A DNA stretch of 64,000 nt from assembly GCA_965263155.1 (NCBI GenBank), contig OZ253586.1:310001-374000 (forward strand), given 5' to 3'. Both the position numbers and the translations under genes were made by a program. Within the stretch, counting starts at the first letter, position 1. Each line of letters begins with the position of its first letter. Below are positions 26,927-35,540 of the stretch, in pieces. The notes under the pieces are model-generated. The model had not been told where the DNA came from. It made no database searches and saw only the letters and a list, made by a program, of their open reading frames with translations. The DNA is from JAAXIE01 sp965263155. Lineage in GTDB: Bacteria; Chloroflexota; Dehalococcoidia; Lucifugimonadales; JAAXIE01.

Positions 26927-28081
26927 ATGGGGGACTTCGCCAGCCGGGCCAAGTCCGGGTGCAGCACTCTGGCCCTCGTGGGGATCCTGGTACTCGCGGG
27001 GCTCGTCCTGTGGTCTCGATTATGCGTTGCTTACGACGAGCCCGAAAGTGCCTCCTCTCATCTGGACCCTAGTGTTCGAAACATGGAAGAAAAGCAATAC
27101 ATGCTGCGCTTGATCAACCAAGCCCGGCTTGAGGCGGGGGCTGGTCCGGTGGTTCTGGGAGAGAACGTCGTTGCCCAACTACATGCCGAGGCAGCATTAG
27201 AGGCTTGTTACGGGGGTCACTGGGGCCGAGACGGTCTAAAGCCTTATATGCGTTATAGCCTCGCTGGAGGCTATCAGTCCAACTCAGAGAATTGGGCCGG
27301 CAACTCGCACTGTGTAAAGTGGTACGACTGGAGTCGGCCCAACGACAACATCAAGAAGAAGATCGAGCATATCACCCGAGTATGGCTGGGCAGCGAAGGT
27401 CATCGTGAGGCCCTGCTCGACCCTTGGCACAAGAAGGTCAACATAGGCTTGGCTTGGGACCGCTATAACCTGCAAGCCGTGCAGCATTTCGAGGGTGACT
27501 ACGTGGAATACGCTTCACTGCCAACTCTCGATGGCGACATCTTGATGATATCCGGAAGCCTCAAAAATGGTCTCCCGATCAAGGACGGAATGGACTTCGT
27601 GGTCACTATCGCCTTCGACCCGCCGCCCCATCCACTGACCACTGGCCAGATCGCCAGAACCTATTGTTATGACCCAGGTCTTCCGATACTTGGAATTCGG
27701 CGACCATTGCCGCCAAGCCGCCTCTATGTCGAGCGTGAGACAGAAGTCGAATATGGAAGCTGTCCCGACCCATACAACGCATCACCCATAGCTCAACCCC
27801 CCGGTTCCGCCAAGGGGGCTGAACGGATTCAAAAGGCTATCCGTGCAGCGAGCCAAACCCCATCAGATGGTCTCGTTTCTGTACCTTGGACCGAAGCGAA
27901 GTCGTGGATTTGGGAGGACGGAACCTTTGAAGTTACCGCGGACGTTGGCCTCCAACTGCGCAAATATGGGCCTGGTGTCTATACGGTCTATGTTGTAGCG
28001 ATTATTGATAGCGAAGGGGTGCCAATCTCGCAGTACTCCATCTTCCACGGCGTAACGCCTCCCGACACCTACAGCCGATAG
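26927..28081 (+). CDS. Membrane-anchored CAP/SCP-domain protein
   Basis: From ATG 26927 the protein has 384 residues: a short cytoplasmic start, one membrane segment at about 10-30 (TLALVGILVLAGLVLWSRL), then an exported CAP (SCP-like) domain at about 45-185, recognised by MLRLINQARLEAGAGPVVL, HAEAALEACYGGHWG and SENWAG. The rest is a beta-rich extension unlike common CAP proteins. The frame is open from 26747, so longer forms are possible, but none of the starts has a good ribosome site. The role is unknown; CAP domains bind lipids or act at the cell surface. Confidence 0.7.
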   Translation: MGDFASRAKSGCSTLALVGILVLAGLVLWSRLCVAYDEPESASSHLDPSVRNMEEKQYMLRLINQARLEAGAGPVVLGENVVAQLHAEAALEACYGGHWGRDGLKPYMRYSLAGGYQSNSENWAGNSHCVKWYDWSRPNDNIKKKIEHITRVWLGSEGHREALLDPWHKKVNIGLAWDRYNLQAVQHFEGDYVEYASLPTLDGDILMISGSLKNGLPIKDGMDFVVTIAFDPPPHPLTTGQIARTYCYDPGLPILGIRRPLPPSRLYVERETEVEYGSCPDPYNASPIAQPPGSAKGAERIQKAIRAASQTPSDGLVSVPWTEAKSWIWEDGTFEVTADVGLQLRKYGPGVYTVYVVAIIDSEGVPISQYSIFHGVTPPDTYSR

Positions 28082-28094
28082 AGTGAGGTACACC

Positions 28095-28619
28095 ATGACC
28101 AACCAACCCGACCTTGAAGCGCTTTGGGCCGAGCACCTGCGCCATGAGTTTGATACCAAGAGCACGCCCGATACGCTGCTGACTATGGTGCAGAACGCCT
28201 ATGTCAACCATGTGCCGGTGATGACTGGCGGGTATGGGAAGGGGGCGTTGGATGCCTTCTACTCCGCCCACTTCATCCCCAAGATGCCTGCCGATGTGGA
28301 GTTGACGCCCATTTCCCGCACTGTGGGTGTGGACCGGCTGGTGGACGAGTTCCTCTTCAAGTTCACCCACGATATTGTGATGGACTGGATGCTGCCCGGC
28401 ATCCCGCCCACTCACAAGTGGGTGGAGGTGCCCTTCGTGGTGATCGTGCAGTTCGAGGGCGACAAGCTGGCCCACGAGCACATCTACTGGGACCAAGCCA
28501 CTGTGTTGGTGCAGCTTGGGCTGCTGGAGCCGGGCACCCTGCCCATCACTGGCATGAGTCAGGCCTCCAAGGTGGTTGACCCGCAGTTGCCGTCGAATGA
28601 ACTGATTCGAGAGCTGTGA
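28095..28619 (+). CDS. NTF2/SnoaL-like protein
   Basis: Cytoplasmic protein of 174 residues with the cone-shaped NTF2-like fold pattern: N-terminal helices (EALWAEHLRHEFDTKSTPDT), VNHVPVMTGGYGKGALDAFY, then curved strands ending in VVIVQFEGDKLAHEHIYWDQ, a characteristic end-piece of SnoaL-like enzymes. ATG 28095 follows GTGAGGT. It begins 14 bp after the CAP-domain gene. Members range from isomerases and cyclases to non-enzymatic binding proteins; no reaction can be named. Confidence 0.75.
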   Translation: MTNQPDLEALWAEHLRHEFDTKSTPDTLLTMVQNAYVNHVPVMTGGYGKGALDAFYSAHFIPKMPADVELTPISRTVGVDRLVDEFLFKFTHDIVMDWMLPGIPPTHKWVEVPFVVIVQFEGDKLAHEHIYWDQATVLVQLGLLEPGTLPITGMSQASKVVDPQLPSNELIREL

Positions 28620-28819
28620 GTGAGCCGAAGTTGTAAGCCCCGTCATCTACAAGAAGGTCGCCGGCCCCGAACGGGCGTAAGACGCTGCTCCATCTTCCTG
28701 CCCTTGCCCGTGATGACGACTTTCGTAGACCCCATTCGCCTTGGGAGGAGGGTTGCGCTTTGCTCCGAGGTCCCGACATATCCCACTACACCATCTGTTA
28801 CAAGAGTCTGCTGTGAAGG

Positions 28820-29548
28820 CTAGCGAGACGGACGGCTACGGGTGGGCGGAGGTGGAGGAACTGCAGGAGGACGACGAACTGTCGGAGGACGACGGAAGCG
28901 TACGAAGCGCTCGAACACCATAAAGTCGAAGGGTCTGGCGGAGACAATATCACTGAACGGGATTATGACCCTGAAGCTTTCCGGAGTCCTCAGATATTCC
29001 TCTGTCACGAATCGATAGTTGGTGTCGAGGTTCAATTGAAGGGTCTTATCGTCTCGGTATCCGCTGTGCGCAGGTAGCATTTCCACGGCTGACTCTGCCG
29101 TTCGTTCCGCGGCGCATTTCAGCACTACCCCTACATATGTCTTTCTATTGCGGAGAGATATTTCTACGCCGAATTGTTCTCGCGCGGCATCCATTAACAA
29201 GAGCATGAGGTAATCCCCAGTATTAGTCATTGCTCGCTGGGTGCCGCTTCTCTTCGAGTAAACTACGTTCAACAGATATGGGGCGCAAAATCCAAAAATG
29301 ATGCTCAGTACGACCGCGCTAGTGAAAGGGGCTGGGATATTCTCGTCCCAGAACTCGACCGGTTCGGGGATTGGGTTCCATTGGTAAGCTATCAGATGTG
29401 CTGCGCAATACAAGACGATGCCGCATAGGGCTGCTTTAAATAGAACATGGTAACCGGAGTCCCGCACCGCTTGAAAGCGGGTGAAATTCCAGTGGGTGAC
29501 AAACCAGTATCCGCCAACCGCCGGCAGTAGCAACAACCCTAGGGTCAT
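28820..29548 (-). CDS. Two- to three-helix membrane protein with proline-rich tail
   Basis: A 242-residue protein not assigned to a named family. Two or three hydrophobic segments lie in the first 100 residues (LGLLLLPAVGGYWFVTHW, VLFKAALCGIVLYCAAHLI, FTSAVVLSIIFGFCAPYLL), with the motif NFTRFQAVRDSGYH between the first two. A cytoplasmic region with SLRNRKTYVGVVLKCAAE follows, and the last 25 residues are Arg/Pro-rich. It begins 2 bp after the stop of the small basic protein gene upstream, so the two form an operon. Codon use looks less GC-biased than the neighbours. Confidence 0.6.
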   Translation of the reverse strand: MTLGLLLLPAVGGYWFVTHWNFTRFQAVRDSGYHVLFKAALCGIVLYCAAHLIAYQWNPIPEPVEFWDENIPAPFTSAVVLSIIFGFCAPYLLNVVYSKRSGTQRAMTNTGDYLMLLLMDAAREQFGVEISLRNRKTYVGVVLKCAAERTAESAVEMLPAHSGYRDDKTLQLNLDTNYRFVTEEYLRTPESFRVIIPFSDIVSARPFDFMVFERFVRFRRPPTVRRPPAVPPPPPTRSRPSR

Positions 29549-29549
29549 G

Positions 29550-29876
29550 CTACTTGCGGCGCGAGTTGCGTGGTCGACCTTGTAATTTTGATCGCCGTTT
29601 CAAGCTCTGTTTGCTTCTGTTGGGTCTGGCGAGATCGGCCTCCACCATACTCCTGAGCCTCTCCCGCCAAGTCTTACTCTGCGCGAGTTCGTGTCCCTTC
29701 ATGAAGAAGCTGCCGTTTCGCGTGATGTGTATTTCGGGCAAGTCGCCTCTCCCATTATCCTGAGGTCTTCTAACGCGATTGACAATTGAGGCAATTATCT
29801 CTGCACCTTTGCGGCGGTGAGCGTGAGGGGTTGACCCGGTCGGTGGATCCTCGCCTGAAGAACCAAGGTGTGCCAT
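29550..29876 (-). CDS. Small basic hypothetical protein
   Basis: A 108-residue protein starting AHLGSSGEDPPTGSTPH. ATG 29876 is preferred over 29966 because GGGGAG lies upstream. The first third is disordered, followed by a helical segment (AEIIASIVNRVR), LPEIHITRNGSFFMKGHEL and a very basic tail (SLKRRSKLQGRPRNSRRK). It is coupled to the membrane protein gene downstream (2-bp gap). The basic tail could bind nucleic acid, but no known domain is recognised. Confidence 0.5.
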   Translation of the reverse strand: MAHLGSSGEDPPTGSTPHAHRRKGAEIIASIVNRVRRPQDNGRGDLPEIHITRNGSFFMKGHELAQSKTWRERLRSMVEADLARPNRSKQSLKRRSKLQGRPRNSRRK

Positions 29877-29975
29877 AGTCGGTTCTCCCCTTGCATTCAA
29901 ATAACACCACGTCTTCGAGAGTAACGGGGTGCAGCAGCGGTAGTGTATCACAGGGAGGCATTGCACCTCGTCCCC

Positions 29976-30644
29976 CTACCCCAACTGAAACGTCTTCCTG
30001 TACACCCCCGGAGACCCGTTCGCATGCTGCATCTTCGGTCGTATACGCAGTGACCATACGTTGGCGTCCCGCGCCTTCTCCCATTCGGGGGTCTGCGGGA
30101 CCTTCTCGTTCTCGAACTCGTACATCACGCCGTAGGCCGGAGCGCCACGCGACGCCTGCAGGCGTCGCGCTTGGATCACTCCCGGCACCTCGCAGTAGTT
30201 CGGCACGTACACCGTGCTGTACCACGCGTTGAACTCCTCCTCGTACTGTTCCGGGATGTCCATGCGACCGTACTGGAGGATGGGGGCCATGTCAGACTGA
30301 GACATGGAGGCGGGCACCTGCTCCGGGTAGATGACTTGGTACACGTTGTGCACGTAGTTCGTCCCAACGACCCTAGGCGACATGCGCTGCGACCAAGGGT
30401 CAGGGTTGGCTAGGTAGTGCTGGAAGGCGTCGCTTGAGTAGGTGTCAGGGGACTCCATCTCGTAGACGGCCAAGTGCTTGGGGCTGCCACTGAGGGCCTC
30501 GTAGCGAGCTGCGTTCAGCACGCCCGGCAGCGACGTAAGCTCGCCGATGTGCTCTTCGTTGTACCAGCGGTTGAACTCCTCCTCCAACTCTGCCGGTACG
30601 TCCGCCATTACTACCAGTATGCCTGTGCCCTTCCTGTCGGCCAT
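29976..30644 (-). CDS. Duplicated EthD/dimeric alpha-beta-barrel-type protein
   Basis: A 222-residue soluble protein made of two ferredoxin-like halves. Half one starts ILVVMADVPAELEEEFNRWY with NEEHIGELTSLPGVLNAARY; half two repeats the pattern as MDIPEQYEEEFNAWYSTVYV and EVPGVIQARRL. This is the EthD/Dabb-type dimeric barrel, here fused as an internal duplication so one chain makes the dimer. Such proteins are often accessory or lactonising/decyclising enzymes in aromatic degradation. ATG 30644 follows a GAGGAGGG-like site. It contains a perfect 22-bp DNA palindrome at 30148-30169. Confidence 0.7.
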   Translation of the reverse strand: MADRKGTGILVVMADVPAELEEEFNRWYNEEHIGELTSLPGVLNAARYEALSGSPKHLAVYEMESPDTYSSDAFQHYLANPDPWSQRMSPRVVGTNYVHNVYQVIYPEQVPASMSQSDMAPILQYGRMDIPEQYEEEFNAWYSTVYVPNYCEVPGVIQARRLQASRGAPAYGVMYEFENEKVPQTPEWEKARDANVWSLRIRPKMQHANGSPGVYRKTFQLG

Positions 30645-30864
30645 GCTGCCCTCCTCGTTTTCTCAAGTCGTCGTCTGAATCGTCCGCAGTCTATGGAGCG
30701 CCCTGTAGCAGTGTCAACGGCTCCCTGTCACTCCCACACCGCCTTTCACCCTTCCCTCGCTGGCACCGCACCATCCCTTCCCCGTCAGGGGGAAGGTTAG
30801 AGCCCGCCCCAGACTCGATCAGGGGCCCGGACTCGATCAGGAAAGCAGTGAAAAGCCCGCCCCG
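30645..30864. other. Noncoding region with short repeats
   Basis: Divergent intergenic sequence with a small hairpin CCTTCCCC/GGGGAAGG (30776-30796) and a direct repeat GACTCGATCAGG near 30812 and 30828. A long reading frame runs through 30848-31534 but lacks any recognisable protein features. Confidence 0.4.
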
Positions 30865-30960
30865 TGACACCAACCCCTTGACGAACCCCACACATCCGTT
30901 CTACTCTCACCTTAGAGTGCGCTGGGGACTGACCCCTATCAGGTCACCCCAGCTTTTTTT
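30865..30960 (+). ncRNA. Predicted small RNA / attenuated leader, copy 3, with promoter
   Basis: TGACA (30865-30869), 8 nt, TTGACG (30878-30883), 18 nt, TACTCT (30902-30907) predict a start near 30914. The transcript meets GCTGGGG (30921-30927) pairing with CCCCAGC (30947-30953), an inner GACC/GGTC stem, then T7 (30954-30960). Compared with copies 1 and 2 the third base pair is T-A instead of A-T, a compensatory change that supports a conserved RNA stem. It reads toward leuS, about 580 nt downstream. Confidence 0.65.
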
Positions 30961-31209
30961 GTTTATTGTGACCGGCACCTGGACGGCCTGCCTCTGCTAC
31001 GTTCCCGGCAGTCCCATACTAAAGAAAGGACCTAAGCCAGCGGCGGAAATGAGTGGAAATGATCGGCAAAATCATTTTCCCCGTCCTCATCCTTGTAGCC
31101 TTGGCGTCTCCGCGCCAACTCTCCCACCTGTCTCCCCAGGCCATCCCAGCTCCGCACTTAAGCCCTGCGCACTCAAGCCCTGCGCACTCAAGGAAGATGC
31201 GACTCTGTT

Positions 31210-31290
31210 CCCTAGCTGGCTCAAAGCTGAGATGAGACCAATGGGGTGCCCTTCAGATACAAAATGCGGCAATAAAAAAATTCGCACCCT
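31210..31290 (-). repeat. Inverted copy of the GTATCTGA-type repeat (locus 3)
   Basis: Read on the minus strand this shows ATTTTGTATCTGAA, GGTCTCAT and CCAGCTAGGG in the same order as the 46330-46430 unit. The surrounding region to 31542 is noncoding, with the duplication AAGCCCTGCGCACTC (about 31158-31188) and a strong hairpin GCTGC-T-CCGGTA/TACCGG-T-GCAGC (31321-31349). Confidence 0.6.
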
Positions 31291-31542
31291 TTCCCGTGAC
31301 CCCATCCAAAGCTGGCCCATAGCTGCTCCGGTAGTAGTACCGGTGCAGCAAAATACTACCGTAACATCACGGGAACATAACGGGTATACCATAGATATAC
31401 CATCGGTAGCCACTTCTTATAGCAAGAGATTCACCTCCAAGTCTCGCAATTGCGGTCCGGGTGCCGCACCCCCGAATCGCCCCGATTGCCCGCTGCCTGT
31501 ATACTTGGTGGCAGCCATCAGTACTAGAGGTTAGCTAACGGA

Positions 31543-34014
31543 ATGACCACCACCCCCGAGTACCAAGAATCGAAATACGACCCCATCGCTCTGGAGAAGA
31601 AGTGGCAGGAGCGATGGGAGGCCGACGGCATCTATCGCGTTCCCGATGACGACGACCGCCCTCGCTGGTACGAGATGACCATGTACCCCTACCCCTCTGG
31701 CGACCTGCATATCGGCCACTGGTACGCCATGGCCCCCGCCGATACCCATGCCCGCTTCCGCCGCATGCAGGGCTACAACGTGCTGCACCCCATGGGATTC
31801 GACGCCTTCGGCCTTCCCGCAGAGAACGCGGCCATCAGCCGTGGAATCCATCCCTACGAATGGACCATGAGCAACATCCGGAACATGCGCGAGCAACTGC
31901 GCAGCATGGGGGCCATCTACGACTGGAGCAAGGAGATAATCTGCGCCCTGCCCGAGTACTACCGCTGGAACCAGTGGTTCTTCCTGAAGCTCTACGAGAA
32001 GGGCCTAGCCTACCGCGCCCACGCCCCCGTGGTTTGGTGTCCCTCCTGCGCCACAGTCCTAGCCAACGAGCAGGTGCTCAACGGCCGCTGCGAGCGCTGC
32101 CAGACACCCATCACCCGCCGTGACCTTGCCCAGTGGTTCCTGCGCATCACCGACTACGCCGAGGAGTTGCTGGACTTCGACGGCCTGCTGGAATGGCCTG
32201 AGAAGATACTAGCCATGCAACGCAACTGGGTGGGCCGCAGCGAGGGCACGGAAATCAGCTTCGACATCAGCCACTACAACCAGGAACAGAAGGAAATCCG
32301 CACCTTCACCACCCGCATCGACACCATATTCGGCGTCACCTTCATGGTGCTAGCCCCGGAGCACCCACTGGTGCCCCTGCTCACCACCCCTGACCAGCAG
32401 GAGGCGGTGCAGGCGTATATCAAGGAGGCCCGCGCAGCCACCGAGATCGAACGCATGTCCACCGAGAAGGAGAAGACCGGCATGGCCCTTGGTACCTACG
32501 CCATCAACCGTCTCAACGGCGAGCAGGTTCCCCTGTTCATCGCCGACTACGTCCTGATGGCCTACGGCACCGGCGCGGTCATGGGCGTGCCTGCCCACGA
32601 CCAGCGCGACTTCGAGTTCGCCAACAAGTACGGACTCCCCATCCAAGTAGTGATTTCTCCGCCGCACTGGTCTGGGGAGCCTCTGCCAGAAGCCTATTCG
32701 GGCGAGGGCATTATGGTGAACTCGGGTCGGTTCGACGGCATTCCCTCGTCCCAAGGTATGCAGGCTATCGCCGACCATGTAGAGGACACGGATTGGGGCA
32801 AGCGGGCTGTCTCCTACCGCCTGCGCGACTGGCTGATTTCTCGGCAACGCTACTGGGGAACACCCATCCCCATGGTGCATTGCCCAGCGTGTGGCACGGT
32901 GCCGGTGCCGGAGGAACAGCTACCTGTGCTGTTGCCCTCCGACGCAGAGTTCAAGCCTACAGGTGAGTCGCCCCTAGCGGTCAACCTCGGCTTCGTGGAG
33001 ATCGCCTGTCCCCAGTGCGGCGGTGACGCCCGGCGCGAGACCGACACCATGGACACCTTCGTCGACTCCTCGTGGTACATGCTGCGCTACACCAGCCCCG
33101 ACTACCACGACGGCCCCTTCAATCCCAAGCAACTTGGGGAGTGGCTGCCAGTGGACCAGTACACCGGCGGGGCGGAGCATGCCGTCATGCACCTGCTCTA
33201 CGCCCGCTTCTTCACCAAGGCCCTGCGCGACCTAGGTCTGGTGGATTTCGGCGAACCTTTCCTGCGCCTCTACAACCAAGGCACCATCGTTGCCGGGGGG
33301 GCCAAGATGAGCAAGTCGCGAGGCAACGTGGTCACCCCGGACACCTATGTGAAGGATGTGGGCGCCGACACCGTCCGGGCCTACCTCATGTTCCTCGGCC
33401 CGTGGGACCAAGGCGGCGATTGGAGCGACGGCGGCATCAATGGCATGGCCCGATGGATGAACCGCGTATGGGAGACGTGTCTACGAGACGCCGCATCGCT
33501 GAAGGGTGACCCCAAGGGGCAAGACTCTCGAGATACTAGGCGGCGGCTGCACCAGACCATCCGCAAGTGCTACCAAGACTTGGACAGGTTCAAGTTCAAC
33601 ACGACCATCGCTTCCCTTATGGAGTTCTCCAACTACCTTAACCGGGCGTGGGCTGAGGGCAGCGTTGACCCCGAGACGTGGTGCGAGAGTATCCGTTGCA
33701 TGCTGCTGATACTAGCCCCCATGGCCCCCCACATCACCGAGGAGTTGTGGGAGAGGGCTGGCTATCCCTACAGCATCCACAATCAACTCTTCCCCAGTTG
33801 GGATGAGGAGTTAGCCGCTAACGAGGTCATCACCCTAGTGGTGCAGGTCAACGGCAAGGTACGCGACCGGCTGCAGGTTCCAGCGGAGATATCCGAGCAG
33901 GAAGCCCGCGAACTGGCCCTAGGCAGCGACAAGGTGCAGCCCTTCCTCAGCGACAAGCAGATTGAGCGCGCAGTGTACGTGCCGGGGCGGCTGGTAAACG
34001 TGGTGGTGAAATAG
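31543..34014 (+). CDS. leuS: Leucyl-tRNA synthetase
   Basis: Class I aminoacyl-tRNA synthetase charging tRNA-Leu, 823 residues, full length. The HIGH motif is in YPYPSGDLHIGHWYAMAP (about residues 46-63). A zinc-binding region (CPSCATV...CERCQTP), the CP1 editing domain with a TxxPDT-like region (about 220-400) and the KMSKS motif in GGAKMSKSRGNVV (about 585-597) are present. The C-terminal anticodon domain ends VNVVVK. A 0.6-kb leader with the small-RNA element precedes it. No canonical T-box sequence is seen there. Confidence 0.97.
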   Translation: MTTTPEYQESKYDPIALEKKWQERWEADGIYRVPDDDDRPRWYEMTMYPYPSGDLHIGHWYAMAPADTHARFRRMQGYNVLHPMGFDAFGLPAENAAISRGIHPYEWTMSNIRNMREQLRSMGAIYDWSKEIICALPEYYRWNQWFFLKLYEKGLAYRAHAPVVWCPSCATVLANEQVLNGRCERCQTPITRRDLAQWFLRITDYAEELLDFDGLLEWPEKILAMQRNWVGRSEGTEISFDISHYNQEQKEIRTFTTRIDTIFGVTFMVLAPEHPLVPLLTTPDQQEAVQAYIKEARAATEIERMSTEKEKTGMALGTYAINRLNGEQVPLFIADYVLMAYGTGAVMGVPAHDQRDFEFANKYGLPIQVVISPPHWSGEPLPEAYSGEGIMVNSGRFDGIPSSQGMQAIADHVEDTDWGKRAVSYRLRDWLISRQRYWGTPIPMVHCPACGTVPVPEEQLPVLLPSDAEFKPTGESPLAVNLGFVEIACPQCGGDARRETDTMDTFVDSSWYMLRYTSPDYHDGPFNPKQLGEWLPVDQYTGGAEHAVMHLLYARFFTKALRDLGLVDFGEPFLRLYNQGTIVAGGAKMSKSRGNVVTPDTYVKDVGADTVRAYLMFLGPWDQGGDWSDGGINGMARWMNRVWETCLRDAASLKGDPKGQDSRDTRRRLHQTIRKCYQDLDRFKFNTTIASLMEFSNYLNRAWAEGSVDPETWCESIRCMLLILAPMAPHITEELWERAGYPYSIHNQLFPSWDEELAANEVITLVVQVNGKVRDRLQVPAEISEQEARELALGSDKVQPFLSDKQIERAVYVPGRLVNVVVK

Positions 34015-34044
34015 ACGAGGGTTACTCCAACAGGACGGGAGGCA

Positions 34045-34383
34045 ATGCCAGATTCAAGGCAAACGGAACGCCCATTCGAGCTGATCAACCAGCTTGGAAT
34101 CACCGGGGTTGTACCGCAGTGGCTGGGGCAACACCGTGGTTATCATCTACGTAGGAACGGCAGGGCCTTTGGATTCGTCCGATTCAACATCGCCCAACGC
34201 AACCGTGGAATGTTCACCGTATACTCCTACTGCCACCATCCTCTAGACGACGCTGAGACCCGGTTCCAAACGATCGGAGGAACCCAGTCCAGATTCCAAT
34301 TTCATACCGTCGTAAGGCCCGACGATGCCGAGGGAATCGGGTATGCGTTGAGAGTGCTCCGCGCATCTTATGAGCGTACTTAA
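34045..34383 (+). CDS. Small hypothetical protein downstream of leuS
   Basis: A 112-residue soluble protein starting PDSRQTERPFELINQLGI, 30 bp after leuS. It has a mixed fold with strands (YHLRRNGRAFGFVRFNI, MFTVYSYCHHPLDD, FQFHTVVRPDD) and a C-terminal helix (GIGYALRVLRASYE). Base composition looks lower in GC than leuS. A GGGAGG ribosome site precedes ATG 34045. No family is recognised; it may simply be co-transcribed. Confidence 0.5.
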   Translation: MPDSRQTERPFELINQLGITGVVPQWLGQHRGYHLRRNGRAFGFVRFNIAQRNRGMFTVYSYCHHPLDDAETRFQTIGGTQSRFQFHTVVRPDDAEGIGYALRVLRASYERT

Positions 34384-34425
34384 AGAGGCTTTCGTAGATG
34401 CTGAGTCAAAGACCTTATCGGAGGG

Positions 34426-35052
34426 TCAGCCTGCGCCCAGCACCACCCGCACCATCTTGCGCTCAAGCGTGGCCGCTACCTCTTCGATAGCCGTCTTTTC
34501 GCCCGGCTCGCCAGCGGTGATGGTGTAGGCCACGCCCAGCAACCGTCCAACGCGGAAGTCAATCACGGTTGACGATGCGCCGCCTGCTGGGCCGCGCTGC
34601 ATTACCTCCATGCCGATGGTCTCGCTGGCCAAGCCGCTGGGGGTGAAGGGCTTGGCGCTCTCGACGGTATAGCCTGGAGCCACCTCATCGCCTACTGAAG
34701 CCTCGAACTCTTTCTGGAATACCTCGAGCATCCAATTGGACACGGACTCACCGTCACGAAATAGGTGTACCACGGTCGCCACTGCCAGATATGAGCCGGG
34801 GGCTATTCCTTCGGGCGAGGAAGAGGCGGCGAACTCCTTCAGGTGTCCAGTAATGCGTCCCAAGCGTTGGAGGTCGGCACCGCTGCGGTTGAGGACGCTT
34901 TGCTTGGCCATGGTCTCGTTGTCCAATGGCCCGTCCCGCAGTGAACGGAACCCGCGGAACTCCCCAGGCAGGTCTAAATGCTCCAAGGGCATCCAAGCGA
35001 GGTCCTCTTCCCGGATGCCCTCAGTGGCGCGGTACAAGAAGTTGGTGGTCAT
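34426..35052 (-). CDS. Hypothetical cytoplasmic protein
   Basis: A 208-residue soluble protein of unknown family, with conserved-looking blocks VATVVHLFRDGESVSNWM, SETIGMEVMQRGPAGGASS and VIDFRVGRLLGVAYTITAGE. The later half has repeated beta strands as in lipoprotein-like or PASTA-like sensors, but no signal peptide or membrane helix is present. It lies 55 bp downstream of the RidA-like gene on the same strand, so they may be an operon. I cannot assign a function. Confidence 0.5.
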   Translation of the reverse strand: MTTNFLYRATEGIREEDLAWMPLEHLDLPGEFRGFRSLRDGPLDNETMAKQSVLNRSGADLQRLGRITGHLKEFAASSSPEGIAPGSYLAVATVVHLFRDGESVSNWMLEVFQKEFEASVGDEVAPGYTVESAKPFTPSGLASETIGMEVMQRGPAGGASSTVIDFRVGRLLGVAYTITAGEPGEKTAIEEVAATLERKMVRVVLGAG

Positions 35053-35107
35053 AATTCATCCGTGAGCGGCATTGTGTGGCCGATTGGCCACTTGCTTAGG
35101 TTGGGGA

Positions 35108-35503
35108 TTACCGGCCTTCGGGAAATACGGCTATTCCATTGATCTCAATGTCGCCGGCCCCCACGAATCCCGACACCGCTACGCTGGTGCTGGTAACGTC
35201 CCCCTCGGGCCAGAACTCCTTCTTCACCTCGGCGATAGCTGGCAGATCGTTGATGTCGCGCACGAAGGTATTGGTGTTCACCACGTCCTTCATGGTAAGG
35301 CCGCTGGCGGCCAACACCTGCTGCATCCATTCCAGAGACCTGCGGGTCTGGAAGGAGATGTCGCCCTTGGATCGGGCGTCGTACTCCCAAGTTTGCAGGT
35401 CCCATTGTCCTGTCATGCCGGATATAAACAGGAATTGACCTACTCGCAGGGAGCGGGCAAAGCTGCGCCCCTTTTCGTCCGGTACGATAACCTGCTTTTC
35501 CAT
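35108..35503 (-). CDS. RidA/YjgF/UK114-family protein
   Basis: A 131-residue RidA-superfamily protein, the trimeric group that hydrolyses reactive enamines and imines (2-aminoacrylate) or acts on related metabolites. Family blocks are present: FARSLRVGQFLFISGMTG at the N-terminus, SLEWMQQVLAASGLTMKDVV in the middle and TSTSVAVSGFVGAGDIEING at the end. The catalytic-arginine position of true RidA (R105 in the classical motif RxxV) is not evident; the equivalent region reads STSVAV, so it may be a non-RidA subfamily. ATG 35503 has AGAGG upstream; the longer frame to 35599 overlaps rplY. Confidence 0.85.
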   Translation of the reverse strand: MEKQVIVPDEKGRSFARSLRVGQFLFISGMTGQWDLQTWEYDARSKGDISFQTRRSLEWMQQVLAASGLTMKDVVNTNTFVRDINDLPAIAEVKKEFWPEGDVTSTSVAVSGFVGAGDIEINGIAVFPEGR

Positions 35504-35540
35504 TGCCAACCTCTCTTTGTGACTGCCGCGTGGCCTCGTC

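Noticed and set aside
30848..31534. A 228-codon open frame upstream of leuS
   Set aside because: It runs through the RNA element promoter, hairpin and an inverted repeat unit, has a low-complexity composition and no protein-like features; treated as noncoding.
31300..31542. T-box riboswitch in front of leuS
   Set aside because: There is a strong hairpin with GGTA/TACC, but no T-box core or antiterminator followed by a T-run terminator was found.
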